A DNA stretch of 64,000 nucleotides, from NCBI GenBank assembly GCA_013043165.1, contig JABDOQ010000082.1:62001-126000 (forward strand), read 5' to 3'. Below are positions 28,393 through 37,862 of this stretch, piece by piece. The notes under the pieces are model-generated. The model ran no database searches. It was not told where the DNA came from and was given only the letters and a program-made list of their open reading frames with translations. Source of the stretch: Woeseiaceae bacterium. GTDB taxonomy: Bacteria; Pseudomonadota; Gammaproteobacteria; Steroidobacterales; Woeseiaceae. Each line of letters begins with the position of its first letter. The stretch's first letter is position 1. A program made the position numbers and the translations under genes.

Positions 28393-29412
28393 ATGCGCGC
28401 AATGGTTCTGAATTCAGGCGCTGAATTCGACAAGTCCGGCGAACCGCTCGTAATGACAGAGCTGCCGCGGCCGGTTCCCGGTGTCGGCGAGATCCTGATA
28501 CGGGTTCTGGCATGTGGCGTCTGTCATACGGAGCTCGACGAAATCGAGGGCCGAACGCCACCCAGGAAATTTCCCGTTGTTCCTGGCCACGAAATCATCG
28601 GACGAGTTGCCGAGCCTGGCCCTGAATGTAGCCGTCACAAGACCGGACAACGGGTCGGAGTTGGCTGGATTCATTCCTCCAGCGGCAGCACCGACGAAAA
28701 TATCAGTAAAGACTTTGTGGCAACGGGGCGGGACATCAATGGGGGATATGCCGAGTATGTCGTGGTACCCGAGGGCTACGCTTACCCCATACCCGCGGTA
28801 TTCAGCGACGCCGAGGCGGCGCCGTTGTTGTGCGCCGGCGCGGTCGGGCATCGCTCGCTGCGGCTGACGAATATCACGGACGGGCAGATCCTCGGCCTGA
28901 CCGGTTTTGGTGGCTCAGGTCATCTGGTACTGCAGTTGGCCAGGTACCTGTATCCCAATGGCAAAGTATTCGTGTTCGCGCGCAGCGAAACAGAACGCGC
29001 TTTTGCGGAAGAACTTGGCGCAAACTGGACTGGCGATACCGGGGAACGCCCGCCGCAAGCACCGCACGCGATCATCGACACGACGCCCGCGTGGAAGCCT
29101 GTGCTGGCGGCGCTGAAGCAGCTGCGCCCGGGTGGACGACTCGTCATCAACGCTATCCGCAAGGAAGCTGCAGACCGTCATTTGATGGCGGACATCAGCT
29201 ACGAAGACCACCTGTGGATGGAAAAGGAAATCAAGTCTGTCGCCAACGTAACTCATCGAGATATCGAGGAGTTCCTGCCCGTTGCCGCGGAAATACCGCT
29301 GCGTGTGGAGATACAGACGTATCCGCTCGAAAACGCAAACCAGGCTTTGAAGGACCTGCGGGCGGGACACGTTCGTGGCGCGAAGGTACTGACCATTTCG
29401 GACGGAGCTTGA
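28393..29412 (+). CDS. Zinc-dependent alcohol dehydrogenase family protein
   Basis: ACGVCHTELDEIEGRTPPRKFPVVPGHEIIGRV; GFGGSGHLVLQLA. Confidence 0.92.
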   Translation: MRAMVLNSGAEFDKSGEPLVMTELPRPVPGVGEILIRVLACGVCHTELDEIEGRTPPRKFPVVPGHEIIGRVAEPGPECSRHKTGQRVGVGWIHSSSGSTDENISKDFVATGRDINGGYAEYVVVPEGYAYPIPAVFSDAEAAPLLCAGAVGHRSLRLTNITDGQILGLTGFGGSGHLVLQLARYLYPNGKVFVFARSETERAFAEELGANWTGDTGERPPQAPHAIIDTTPAWKPVLAALKQLRPGGRLVINAIRKEAADRHLMADISYEDHLWMEKEIKSVANVTHRDIEEFLPVAAEIPLRVEIQTYPLENANQALKDLRAGHVRGAKVLTISDGA

Positions 29413-29490
29413 TCCCAGCCTCTTCGCGATCGCATCGGCGCAGCGGTGGAGACGCTATACTGGGAATTCGCTAACGATCCGGACGGTTGC

Positions 29491-29802
29491 ATGCCTCACA
29501 ATATTGCCTGTTATCGTTGCGGCGCGCCGCTTGGCGGGCTGTCGCTGCCGTTTTCGCGGCGGGATCAGTGCCCGGGCTGCAGTGCGGACTTGCATGTCTG
29601 CAAGATGTGCCTGTATTTCGATTCCGCGGTGCCGCGGCAGTGTCGCGAAGATGGCGCCGAGGATGTAACGGAGAAAGAGCGAGTGAACTTTTGCGACTGG
29701 TTCAAGCCGTCGGAATCCGCGTTCGACCCACAGCGAAGCTCGGAAGCGGACGCTGCAAGAGGCGCGCTTGACGCGTTGTTTGGCGATACCGATGACGATT
29801 AG
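29491..29802 (+). CDS. Cysteine-rich zinc-ribbon-like protein
   Basis: CYRCGAPL...DQCPGCSADLHVCKMCLYFDSAVPRQCRED...FCDWF. Confidence 0.7.
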   Translation: MPHNIACYRCGAPLGGLSLPFSRRDQCPGCSADLHVCKMCLYFDSAVPRQCREDGAEDVTEKERVNFCDWFKPSESAFDPQRSSEADAARGALDALFGDTDDD

Positions 29803-30868
29803 CCGCAGACGGTTCCTGGCGCTTGCGGGAGCGGCCGTGGCTGTTCCACCAATCTCGGGGTGTGAAAACGTCGACAGGGTTGCTGCGGCGAATGTTCCGC
29901 GCAGTCCGTTCGGTGCAGACTCGACGGCTGAGGAAGTGACGGCAGGTGTCGATCTCTCCGGCAAGTTCGCGGTTGTAACTGGCTGCACGTCCGGGATCGG
30001 TTTCGAGACCATGCGTGTGTTGGCGAAACGCGGTGCCAATGTTGTCGGTACCAGCCGTTCTCTCGAAAAGGCCGAAGCAGCCTGCAGTCGTATAGAGGGT
30101 GTCACGAGAGCCGCGCAACTTGAATTATCGGATTTCGATTCTGTCGTGGCCTGCGCGGAATCGATCCGATCCTCAACAACGCCGATCGATATTCTCGTCT
30201 GCAACGCCGGCTATCGCGGCGGCGGCAATGAGCGGCGGCTGGTCAACGGTATCGAAAAACACTTCGTTGTAAACCATCTTGGTCATTTCGTTTTGGTCAA
30301 TCGACTACTCGATTCGCTGTTGCTGGCCTCGCAGGGGAGAATTGTGGTTGTCGCCAGCCGCGCAGCCTACCGCGGTGCGCCGGCCGCAGGCATCGACTTC
30401 GACGACCTTGCTATGGCACGCAACTACACTGACTCCGCGGCCTACGGCCAGTCCAAACTGGCCAATGTTCTGTTTTCGCTGCAGCTTGCCGAGATGCTGC
30501 GCGGCAGCCGCGTCACAAGCAATTCGCTGCATCCCGGCGTCATCAATACGGATATCGACCGCAACCTCAATCCGCTGACTCGTTTCGGTTTTGGACTGCT
30601 GACAAAATTGAGCGGCAAGACACTGGAAGAAGGCGCCGCGACAAGTTGCTATGTTGCATGCAGTGACCTGCTGAGCTCTACGAGCGGCTGTTACTTCGAA
30701 GACTGCAATGCGGTTAACATTCGGGGAACAGGCCACATGCACGACAGTGCAATGGCCGAGAAACTCATGCTGGTCTCCGAGGAACTGACGGCAAAATACC
30801 TGGTTGAACCGGAGCGACCCGACTGGATTGAAGTCGAGAACGGCCAGCAATACAAGACGGACGGATAG
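29792..30868 (+). CDS. Short-chain dehydrogenase with Tat-like signal and lipobox
   Basis: MTISRRRFLALAGAAVAVPPISGCEN then SDR core GCTSGIGFE, NAGYRGG, YxxSK (YGQSKLAN). Confidence 0.85.
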   Translation: MTISRRRFLALAGAAVAVPPISGCENVDRVAAANVPRSPFGADSTAEEVTAGVDLSGKFAVVTGCTSGIGFETMRVLAKRGANVVGTSRSLEKAEAACSRIEGVTRAAQLELSDFDSVVACAESIRSSTTPIDILVCNAGYRGGGNERRLVNGIEKHFVVNHLGHFVLVNRLLDSLLLASQGRIVVVASRAAYRGAPAAGIDFDDLAMARNYTDSAAYGQSKLANVLFSLQLAEMLRGSRVTSNSLHPGVINTDIDRNLNPLTRFGFGLLTKLSGKTLEEGAATSCYVACSDLLSSTSGCYFEDCNAVNIRGTGHMHDSAMAEKLMLVSEELTAKYLVEPERPDWIEVENGQQYKTDG

Positions 30869-31560
30869 TGGCAGATATTCAGGCAGCAACTGATGAGTCA
30901 GCGCTTGTCGTGTTGTCCGGCGGACAGGACTCGACGACCTGTCTGTACTGGGCAATTGACCGCTTCGGGACCGCGAACGTCTACACGATGTCATTCGACT
31001 ATGGCCAGAGGCACAAAATCGAGCTTGAGTGTGCCGCCCGGATTGCAGAACACGCCTCCGTCAGCAACGTCTGCCTGCCAATCAACACGTTCGCCGCCAT
31101 CGGCGGTGACGCGCTGACCGAAAGTGATATCGCGGTTGCAAACAGCCTGTCCGCCGAAGGCGGCCTGCCGAATACATTTGTACCGGGCCGCAACCTCGTC
31201 TTTCTGACATTTGCGGCCGCCTATGCCTACCAGCGCGGCATCGAACACCTCGTGACCGGTGTTGCCCAGACAGACTACAGCGGCTACCCGGATTGTCGCG
31301 AGGATACAATTCGCGCATTGCAGCAGACGCTGCGGGCGGGTATGGAAAGCGCGATTGTCATTCACACACCATTGATGCATATGTCCAAGAAAGAGACCGT
31401 TGAATTGGCCGTGCAGTTCGGTGCGCTTCCGGCCCTGGCCCTGACGCATACCTGCTATAACGGTGAGCGTCCGCCCTGCGGTGAGTGCCCGGCTTGCCAA
31501 TTGCGCGCGAAAGGCTTCGCCGAAGCGGGAATACAGGATCCGCTGCTAGATAGCCGATGA
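30868..31560 (+). CDS. queC: 7-cyano-7-deazaguanine synthase
   Basis: VVLSGGQDSTTCLYWA; DYGQRHKIEL; CYNGERPPCGECPACQLRAKGF. Confidence 0.96.
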   Translation: MADIQAATDESALVVLSGGQDSTTCLYWAIDRFGTANVYTMSFDYGQRHKIELECAARIAEHASVSNVCLPINTFAAIGGDALTESDIAVANSLSAEGGLPNTFVPGRNLVFLTFAAAYAYQRGIEHLVTGVAQTDYSGYPDCREDTIRALQQTLRAGMESAIVIHTPLMHMSKKETVELAVQFGALPALALTHTCYNGERPPCGECPACQLRAKGFAEAGIQDPLLDSR

Positions 31561-32201
31561 CCTACTCGGTTAAAGAAATCTACTACACCTTGCAGGGGGA
31601 GGGCGCGCAGACTGGCCGCCCGGCCGTGTTCCTCCGGTTTGCCGGCTGTAATCTCTGGTCAGGAAGGGAGGTTCATCGCAAGGACGCCGTCTGCCGGTTC
31701 TGTGACACCGATTTTGTCGGCACGGACGGGCCCGGGGGCGGCAAGTTCGAAACCGCCGACGACCTTGCTGCGGCCGTGCGCCGCGCGTGGCCGCAGGCGT
31801 CGATATCCGCTTCGCCGTACGTGGTTTGCACGGGCGGCGAGCCTTTATTGCAGCTGGATCGCGCGGCAATCGAAGCGCTGCACAGCGCGGGCTTCGAGAT
31901 CGGCGTTGAGACGAACGGTACACTGGTCGCGCCCGCAGGTATCGACTGGCTGTGCGTGAGCCCAAAAGGACGTGCGCCGGTACTACAGACTTCGGGCGAC
32001 GAGCTAAAACTCGTGTATCCACAAGCGGAACCCGAGGCCCAGCCAGGCTTGTTTGCGCACATGGGTTTCAGGCATTTTTTTCTGCAACCGCTGGACAGTT
32101 CCGAACGGGATGCGAACACGCAGAGTGTAATTGACTATTGCCTGCGGCACCCACAGTGGAAACTGAGCTTGCAGACACACAAAATCATCGGGATCGACTA
32201 G
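31557..32201 (+). CDS. queE: 7-carboxy-7-deazaguanine synthase
   Basis: YYTLQGEGAQTGRPAVFLRFAGCNLWSG; CTGGEPLLQLD; 4-nt overlap with queC. Confidence 0.95.
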   Translation: MTYSVKEIYYTLQGEGAQTGRPAVFLRFAGCNLWSGREVHRKDAVCRFCDTDFVGTDGPGGGKFETADDLAAAVRRAWPQASISASPYVVCTGGEPLLQLDRAAIEALHSAGFEIGVETNGTLVAPAGIDWLCVSPKGRAPVLQTSGDELKLVYPQAEPEAQPGLFAHMGFRHFFLQPLDSSERDANTQSVIDYCLRHPQWKLSLQTHKIIGID

Positions 32202-32203
32202 GC

Positions 32204-32605
32204 ATGAATCATCGCATCGGGCGGGTTCTGTTTGCTTTGTTTGTTGGGCTCGCCGTAGCGGTTGTTTCATTCAAGTGGATTACAGATCCCGCCCCTCGTG
32301 CGGAACGCGCACGCGAAGAGCAGGTGGTGCAGATGTCGCGATCGTTGCTTGCTTCGGTCGTTGAATCGGATTCACTCGAGATCGTTGATCCCCTGGCACC
32401 CAATCGCAAAGTCGGAAAAGTTTATGTGTTTGCGGAAACGCCTGGCTGGGCTGTATCAGGTTACTACCGGCGCAGCGACGGAGATCGCTGGCACCCCTAC
32501 CTGATGAATCTTACTGAAACCCTCGAGCTGGACCGCCTCAAAGTTCAGGATGAAGCGCTGGCCGAGCCAGCGGCCGCCGATCCGAGGCTCGAGATCAGTC
32601 AGTAG
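32204..32605 (+). CDS. Hypothetical membrane-anchored protein
   Basis: MNHRIGRVLFALFVGLAVAVVSF TM anchor; 2 bp after queE. Confidence 0.6.
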   Translation: MNHRIGRVLFALFVGLAVAVVSFKWITDPAPRAERAREEQVVQMSRSLLASVVESDSLEIVDPLAPNRKVGKVYVFAETPGWAVSGYYRRSDGDRWHPYLMNLTETLELDRLKVQDEALAEPAAADPRLEISQ

Positions 32606-33434
32606 CAGCGGCTTCGAGGGCCTGCTGTTCCTCCTGTCGCCATTCGAAAACGTTGAGCTCGATAAAGACAAAGGCCACAAGCCACAGGAAGGCGTCCCAG
32701 AAATCGACAAAGTCACCATTAAGGCCCCAATAGACAGCTGCGAGCAGCAGCAGCGAATACAGCGCGAATTTGGCGATCGTGCTTAATCGAAGCGCCAGTC
32801 CCTCGTAACGGTCATGTTCCTGCAAGCGCACGTCAATTTCGAGTATCAGCACTACGAGCAGCCATACTCCCGCATTTATGACGTCTACCCAGGCCAGGTA
32901 TCGAATGTCCCTCAATCCCTGGGCATCCGCGACCGCCATCATGTCCCTGAACTGGTAAAAAACCGACGCATCGGTCAGCTTGGCGCAGTTCGCAGCATTC
33001 AGAGCCACATACTCATCGAGTGTAGCCGCCCAGGACCAGGGCTCCGGTAACAGCGAACAGATGTCTGTGACACCAGAGAGCCTGGTGGATTCGTATAGAT
33101 AGGCCAGGTTCGCGATGTAACCGTAGAATGCGTATACGATAAACGCATAACACAGCGCCCGCAGTCCGTGCAGGCTCCAGGTAACGCCTCTCGTGAACTG
33201 CTGGTCATCCAGGACGTAGGTTTCGAGCTCGAACATGAGCAACAGGACAACCCACGCAGCCGTGTCGATAGTAGCGGAATAGGCCTCGATCAGATCGGCG
33301 AAATCGATACCGTTGGCAAACTGCAGCGCGGCCGCTGTCGACTCCTCGGCGTAAAACCAGTACACGTTCATCGCCAAAAGCACGTAAACCGTATACTTGA
33401 AAGCCTGGAAAAATCTTCGGCTGCTGATCGTCAA
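32595..33434 (-). CDS. Hypothetical multi-TM membrane protein
   Basis: 279 aa, several hydrophobic segments; convergent overlap with upstream gene. Confidence 0.65.
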   Translation of the reverse strand: MTISSRRFFQAFKYTVYVLLAMNVYWFYAEESTAAALQFANGIDFADLIEAYSATIDTAAWVVLLLMFELETYVLDDQQFTRGVTWSLHGLRALCYAFIVYAFYGYIANLAYLYESTRLSGVTDICSLLPEPWSWAATLDEYVALNAANCAKLTDASVFYQFRDMMAVADAQGLRDIRYLAWVDVINAGVWLLVVLILEIDVRLQEHDRYEGLALRLSTIAKFALYSLLLLAAVYWGLNGDFVDFWDAFLWLVAFVFIELNVFEWRQEEQQALEAAATD

Positions 33435-33515
33435 GAATTCACTCCGGGGGCGGGTCGCACGATTCTATGACTCCGGAATCTCGATTGGCAATCGAATCGG
33501 GCAGGCGGGTTTGCT

Positions 33516-34664
33516 TCAGGCCTGGCCCTGAGGTGGCTTGTCGTGCTCGGCGTCGGAATAGTAGACCCAGACATTTTCTTCGCCGCTCAGCAATTCGATG
33601 TATTTGGGATGTACAAAAATATTCTCTCGCCCGGACTTGATTTCCCGAAGTATGCCGATTTCACACAGTTGCTTCAGGTACACGGATGCCGTCTGTCGTT
33701 TGGCAATGCCGGCATCGACCAGGTTGCCGATGCGACAATAGGGCTGCCTGAACAGGAGCTCGACTAATTCCCAGGAATAGATCTTGGGTAAACGCGACTG
33801 AACGTATTGACCCGTATGCTCCATGAGTTCGCGGATCGACTTGATTTTGTCCGTCGTCCAGCTGCAGGTCTCCTCGACGCCTTCGAGTACGAAGAAAATC
33901 CATGCGGCCCAGTCCTGTTCCACGGTTACGTTTTGCAGTAACCGATAGTACGCGGCTTTGTTCTGGATGATGTAACGGCTCAGGTAAAGGATCGGCGAGT
34001 CGAGCAGTCCGTGCTGAACCAGGAACAGAATGTTCATAATGCGCCCGGTGCGACCGTTGCCGTCGGCGAACGGGTGGATCGCCTCGAACTGGTAGTGCTG
34101 CACGGCCATGCGCACCAGTGGATCGAATTCCGTATTGCGATGCATGAAGTCGGCCCAGTTATCCAGTTGCTGGATAAGCAGTTTTTGGCCCACCGGGGGC
34201 GTGTAAATAACCTCCCCTGACATTCGGTTTTTCAGCGTCGTGCCGGGCTCTGCACGAATATCCAGTTCCATTCCTTTGACGGTGCTGCAGACTTGAATCG
34301 CCATATCGGTGGTAAGCATGCCGCGGCGGACCATCTTGGTACCTTCATAGAGCGCTGTCCGGTAGCGCAGTGCCTCCTTGGTCGCGGCGTCGGCACGGTC
34401 TTCGGCAATGTCGGCAAACTCGAACAGCTTGTCGGTGGTCGTGACGATGTTCTCGATTTCCGAACTCGCCTGGGCCTCGAGCAATGGCAGTGCGTTGACG
34501 AGCACGGCTGAGTTCGGAATGAGCTCAGCCGCCTGCTTCAGTTCCGCCAGGGACACACGGGCCTTGATACAGCGTTTCAGAATCGCTGTCGTCTCAATGC
34601 ATTCCGCCGGCGGGGGCAGCTCCGGCAGCCCGTTATAGGGTAAAGATGGATTAAAATCAGTCAT
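33516..34664 (-). CDS. Class II Fic family protein (AMPylase-like) with C-terminal winged helix
   Basis: HPFADGNGRTGR Fic motif; N-terminal inhibitory motif SSEIEN; C-terminal wHTH. Confidence 0.93.
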   Translation of the reverse strand: MTDFNPSLPYNGLPELPPPAECIETTAILKRCIKARVSLAELKQAAELIPNSAVLVNALPLLEAQASSEIENIVTTTDKLFEFADIAEDRADAATKEALRYRTALYEGTKMVRRGMLTTDMAIQVCSTVKGMELDIRAEPGTTLKNRMSGEVIYTPPVGQKLLIQQLDNWADFMHRNTEFDPLVRMAVQHYQFEAIHPFADGNGRTGRIMNILFLVQHGLLDSPILYLSRYIIQNKAAYYRLLQNVTVEQDWAAWIFFVLEGVEETCSWTTDKIKSIRELMEHTGQYVQSRLPKIYSWELVELLFRQPYCRIGNLVDAGIAKRQTASVYLKQLCEIGILREIKSGRENIFVHPKYIELLSGEENVWVYYSDAEHDKPPQGQA

Positions 34665-34693
34665 TTATGATAGGCCTTGCCGTCAGTACCTTG

Positions 34694-34833
34694 TGTCGAT
34701 GGCATCGACATAATAAAGAAACGTGTCGAAAAAAGCCCAATTTATCGACATATTTGTCGAAAGTGTCGCCGCAATCGACGTATTTTCTGAATATGTCGAA
34801 ATTCCGTCCTATTTTCGACAGGTACGCAGTATA
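34694..34833. repeat. Phased array of TGTCGA/TCGACA half-sites, two diverged 70-bp units
   Basis: Half-sites at 34694, 34705, 34724, 34745, 34755, 34764(TGTCGC), 34775(TCGACG), 34794, 34815; N5 and N15 pairs alternate. Confidence 0.85.
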
Positions 34834-34985
34834 GGTCGATTGCATCGGCAGGTTCGTGAACCAGGTACCAGTACGCGAGCGGCGTCCCGGAGTAGGGACA
34901 ATCCACAGGCTGTGGGCCGCGCCCCGCTGGGACGTTTGCTATAGAATTCGACGCCACTTCAATTGCGTTGCCATAAGGACGAACC

Positions 34986-36662
34986 GTGACCGTAAAAAGT
35001 GACATTGAAATTGCCCAGGCTGCCAAAGTCAGGCCAATTCAGGAAATCGCCGCGAAGATCGGCGTGCCGATCGACGCGCTCATGCCCTACGGTCATGACA
35101 AGGCGAAGATCAGCGCAGACTTCATTAACTCGCTGAGCCGGTCACAGGACGGCAAGTTGATCCTGGTTACAGCGGTCTCGCCCACGCCGGCGGGAGAGGG
35201 CAAAACAACGACGACGGTCGGTCTGGGGGACGCGCTTGGCAAGCTCGGCAAGAATGCGATTATCTGCCTGCGCGAGCCGAGTCTCGGTCCGTGTTTCGGC
35301 ATGAAAGGCGGCGCGGCCGGTGGTGGCTATGCCCAGGTTGTTCCGATGGCCGACATCAACCTGCACTTCACGGGTGACTTCCACGCGATCGGTGCGGCCA
35401 ACAACTTGCTGGCGGCCTTGATCGACAATCACATGCACTGGGACAACGCGCTGGATATCGATCCGCGTCGGGTCACCTGGCGGCGTGTCGTTGACATGAA
35501 CGATCGTGCACTTCGATCCGTGACCTCTGGCCTGGGCGGATATAACAACGGCGTCGTGCGCGAAGCAGGTTTCGATATTACGGTCGCATCGGAAATCATG
35601 GCTATTTTCTGCCTGTCGACCGATCTCAAGGACCTGGAAAATCGGCTGGGTGATATCGTGCTCGGTGCCACGCGCAGCAATGAGCCCATCACCGTCAGGG
35701 AACTCAATGCACACGGAGCGATGACGGCGTTGCTGCGCGACGCATTTCAGCCAAACCTGGTTCAGACGATGGAGAACAACCCGGCGCTGATGCACGGCGG
35801 CCCGTTCGCAAATATCGCACACGGCTGCAATTCCGTCATTGCGACGACTACCGCTATGAAGCTCGCCGACTATGTCGTTACGGAGGCTGGATTCGGCGCC
35901 GACCTCGGGGCTGAGAAATTCTTCAACATCAAGTGCCGCAAAGCGGGACTCTCACCCGATGCTGTCGTTTTGGTTGCTACGATCAAGGCGCTCAAGATGC
36001 AGGGCGGCGTCGCGAAGACGGATCTTGGAGTCGAAAACGTCAAAGCGGTACAGATTGGATGCAAGAATCTCGAACGTCATATTCGTAACCTCGGCAAGTT
36101 CGGGGTTCCAGAGGTGGTCGCGATCAATCGCTACACGGCCGACAGCGACGAGGAAGTTCAGGTTGTTCGTGATTTCTGTCACAAATATGGTGTTCGTGCC
36201 GTCGACTGCACACACTGGGCCGATGGAGGTGCAGGTGCCGTGGAGCTCGCTGAACACGTCGTCGGACTGTGCGACAGTGGCGCTGCCCAGTTTCGTACAC
36301 TGTACGACGATGACATGTCGCTGTGGGAGAAAACTGCAACGATCGCCCGGGAAATCTATGGCGCCGACGATATCATCGCCGACAAGAAAGTGCGTGCAGA
36401 GTTCGCGAGGTTTGAGCGTGAAGGGCGCGGTAAATACCCAATTTGCATGGCCAAGACCCAGTATAGTTTTTCCACCGATCCGAACCTGCTTGGTGCGCCT
36501 TCCGGCCACCATGTGCCTATTCGGGAAATCCGGCTCGCCGCCGGTGCCGAATTCCTGGTCGTCGTATGCGGAGAAATCATGACTATGCCGGGATTGCCGC
36601 GAGTCCCGGCTGCAAATTCCATTCGGGTCAACGACGCAGGTCGAATCGAGGGACTGTTCTAG
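34986..36662 (+). CDS. fhs: Formate-tetrahydrofolate ligase
   Basis: [43 protein letters not shown]; 558 aa. Confidence 0.96.
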   Translation: MTVKSDIEIAQAAKVRPIQEIAAKIGVPIDALMPYGHDKAKISADFINSLSRSQDGKLILVTAVSPTPAGEGKTTTTVGLGDALGKLGKNAIICLREPSLGPCFGMKGGAAGGGYAQVVPMADINLHFTGDFHAIGAANNLLAALIDNHMHWDNALDIDPRRVTWRRVVDMNDRALRSVTSGLGGYNNGVVREAGFDITVASEIMAIFCLSTDLKDLENRLGDIVLGATRSNEPITVRELNAHGAMTALLRDAFQPNLVQTMENNPALMHGGPFANIAHGCNSVIATTTAMKLADYVVTEAGFGADLGAEKFFNIKCRKAGLSPDAVVLVATIKALKMQGGVAKTDLGVENVKAVQIGCKNLERHIRNLGKFGVPEVVAINRYTADSDEEVQVVRDFCHKYGVRAVDCTHWADGGAGAVELAEHVVGLCDSGAAQFRTLYDDDMSLWEKTATIAREIYGADDIIADKKVRAEFARFEREGRGKYPICMAKTQYSFSTDPNLLGAPSGHHVPIREIRLAAGAEFLVVVCGEIMTMPGLPRVPAANSIRVNDAGRIEGLF

Positions 36663-36703
36663 TCAAGCTGCTGCTCAGGACGCACGACATGCCCGCCTTG
36701 GTT

Positions 36704-36958
36704 TCATGTCTCAGTTTCAATAAGGCGATGGCTGTCATTCGCCGTCAATTTGCAGCCGTAGACCTGTTTCAGCCGCTCAATAACCTCGCGCGTGTCCGAC
36801 GAGAAGGGCGCTTTGCCCTCGAAAGCATGTAGAACGATACCCTCGAGAAGATCGCCAAGGGTGAGGTCGGTGTATTCGGCCAGGGCCTTCAGTACCTTGA
36901 GCAGGGAAGATTCAATGCGCACGCCGGTTTGCGTGCGTTTAACGAGCGTTGTTGTCAT
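36704..36958 (-). CDS. RHH-like small DNA-binding protein
   Basis: KRTQTGVRIESSLLKVLKALAEYTDLTLGDLLEGIVLHAF; GGAGG SD. Confidence 0.65.
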   Translation of the reverse strand: MTTTLVKRTQTGVRIESSLLKVLKALAEYTDLTLGDLLEGIVLHAFEGKAPFSSDTREVIERLKQVYGCKLTANDSHRLIETET

Positions 36959-36985
36959 GATGGGGCACCTCCGTAAAGAGGTACC

Positions 36986-37014
36986 ATGTTACCTAGGTAA
37001 CACTCAATTTTCAA
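36986..37014 (-). promoter_or_regulatory. Promoter with 14-bp palindromic operator GTTACCTAGGTAAC
   Basis: Minus strand TTGAAA-N17-TAACAT; perfect palindrome 36988-37001 in spacer/-10. Confidence 0.7.
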
Positions 37015-37117
37015 GCACCAGTTTCAAGCCGCGAGTGACCGCCAAACTGCCGTGCATGTTGGAAAAAGGCGATCTCTTCGAGGGATTCACGATTTGGCAA
37101 ACGGCCGGCGGCCGAAT

Positions 37118-37543
37118 TCAATCGTCCATCACTTTGCCGCGTGCCTTCTTGATCGCACTGCGACGGCCCTTGGCATCCAATCGTTTTTGTTTCACAGTCT
37201 TGCCGAGCCTGGTCGGTATACGCGGTTTGCGCTTTTTCATCGATGCGCGCAGGAAATCGGCGAGTCTTTGCAGCGCGTCCTGCCGGTTGCGCTCCTGGCT
37301 GCGGTATTGCTGGGATTTGATAACCAGGACCCCCTCCGCATTGATGCGCCGATCATTCGTTGCGAGCAATTTCGATTTCAGAGTGCGGGACAGCGCCGTG
37401 CTGTTGCGAATATCGAAGCGCAGATGAATAGCGGTCGCGACCTTGTTGACGTTTTGGCCACCGGCACCCTGAGCACGCACCGCGGTCATGTCAATTTCCG
37501 ACATCGGGATGGTGAGCTGAGCTGATATATCGAGAACGTCCAC
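37118..37543 (-). CDS. arfB: Alternative ribosome-rescue aminoacyl-tRNA hydrolase ArfB
   Basis: RAQGAGGQNVNKVATAIHLRFDI GGQ motif; basic C-terminal tail. Confidence 0.93.
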   Translation of the reverse strand: MDVLDISAQLTIPMSEIDMTAVRAQGAGGQNVNKVATAIHLRFDIRNSTALSRTLKSKLLATNDRRINAEGVLVIKSQQYRSQERNRQDALQRLADFLRASMKKRKPRIPTRLGKTVKQKRLDAKGRRSAIKKARGKVMDD

Positions 37544-37862
37544 GACGCTCTCATTGTACCGCGAGAATCCCGCGCGGCGCTCAAAACACGAATATGTGAA
37601 AATGCGCCCATCGCTTCTGGATTCGCAGGACTATGCCCTTTCGTAAGCTCACGCTTCTCGTCACCTGTCAGCTCATTTCGGCGACGGGCTCGATTGTAAT
37701 GGTGCGCGAGGATCCGTTGTTGCATCGAAGGGCCGCGGCGGTCCGCGGGTGACACGAAATGAACGCCACGAAGCAGTCGCGCAAACGGCATAAGGACGCA
37801 GCCGGATTTGGCATCCGATACCGGGGGCAGAGGGCTGCGTCATCAGTAAGGGAGACATTCGC

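Noticed and set aside
34694-34820. Possible CRISPR-like array
   Set aside because: Half-sites of 6 bp with 4-15 bp gaps in both orientations; no 24-37 bp repeat with unique spacers and no cas genes.
34657-34845. ORF MQSTYTAYLSKIGRNFDIFRKYVDCGDTFDKYVDKLGFF... with internal repeats
   Set aside because: Repetitive peptide is a by-product of the TGTCGA array, is on the Fic strand overlapping its 5' end, and has no SD; treated as non-coding.
37486-37791. 101-aa ORF upstream of arfB
   Set aside because: Overlaps arfB start, low-complexity Arg/Ser composition, no family pattern or SD.
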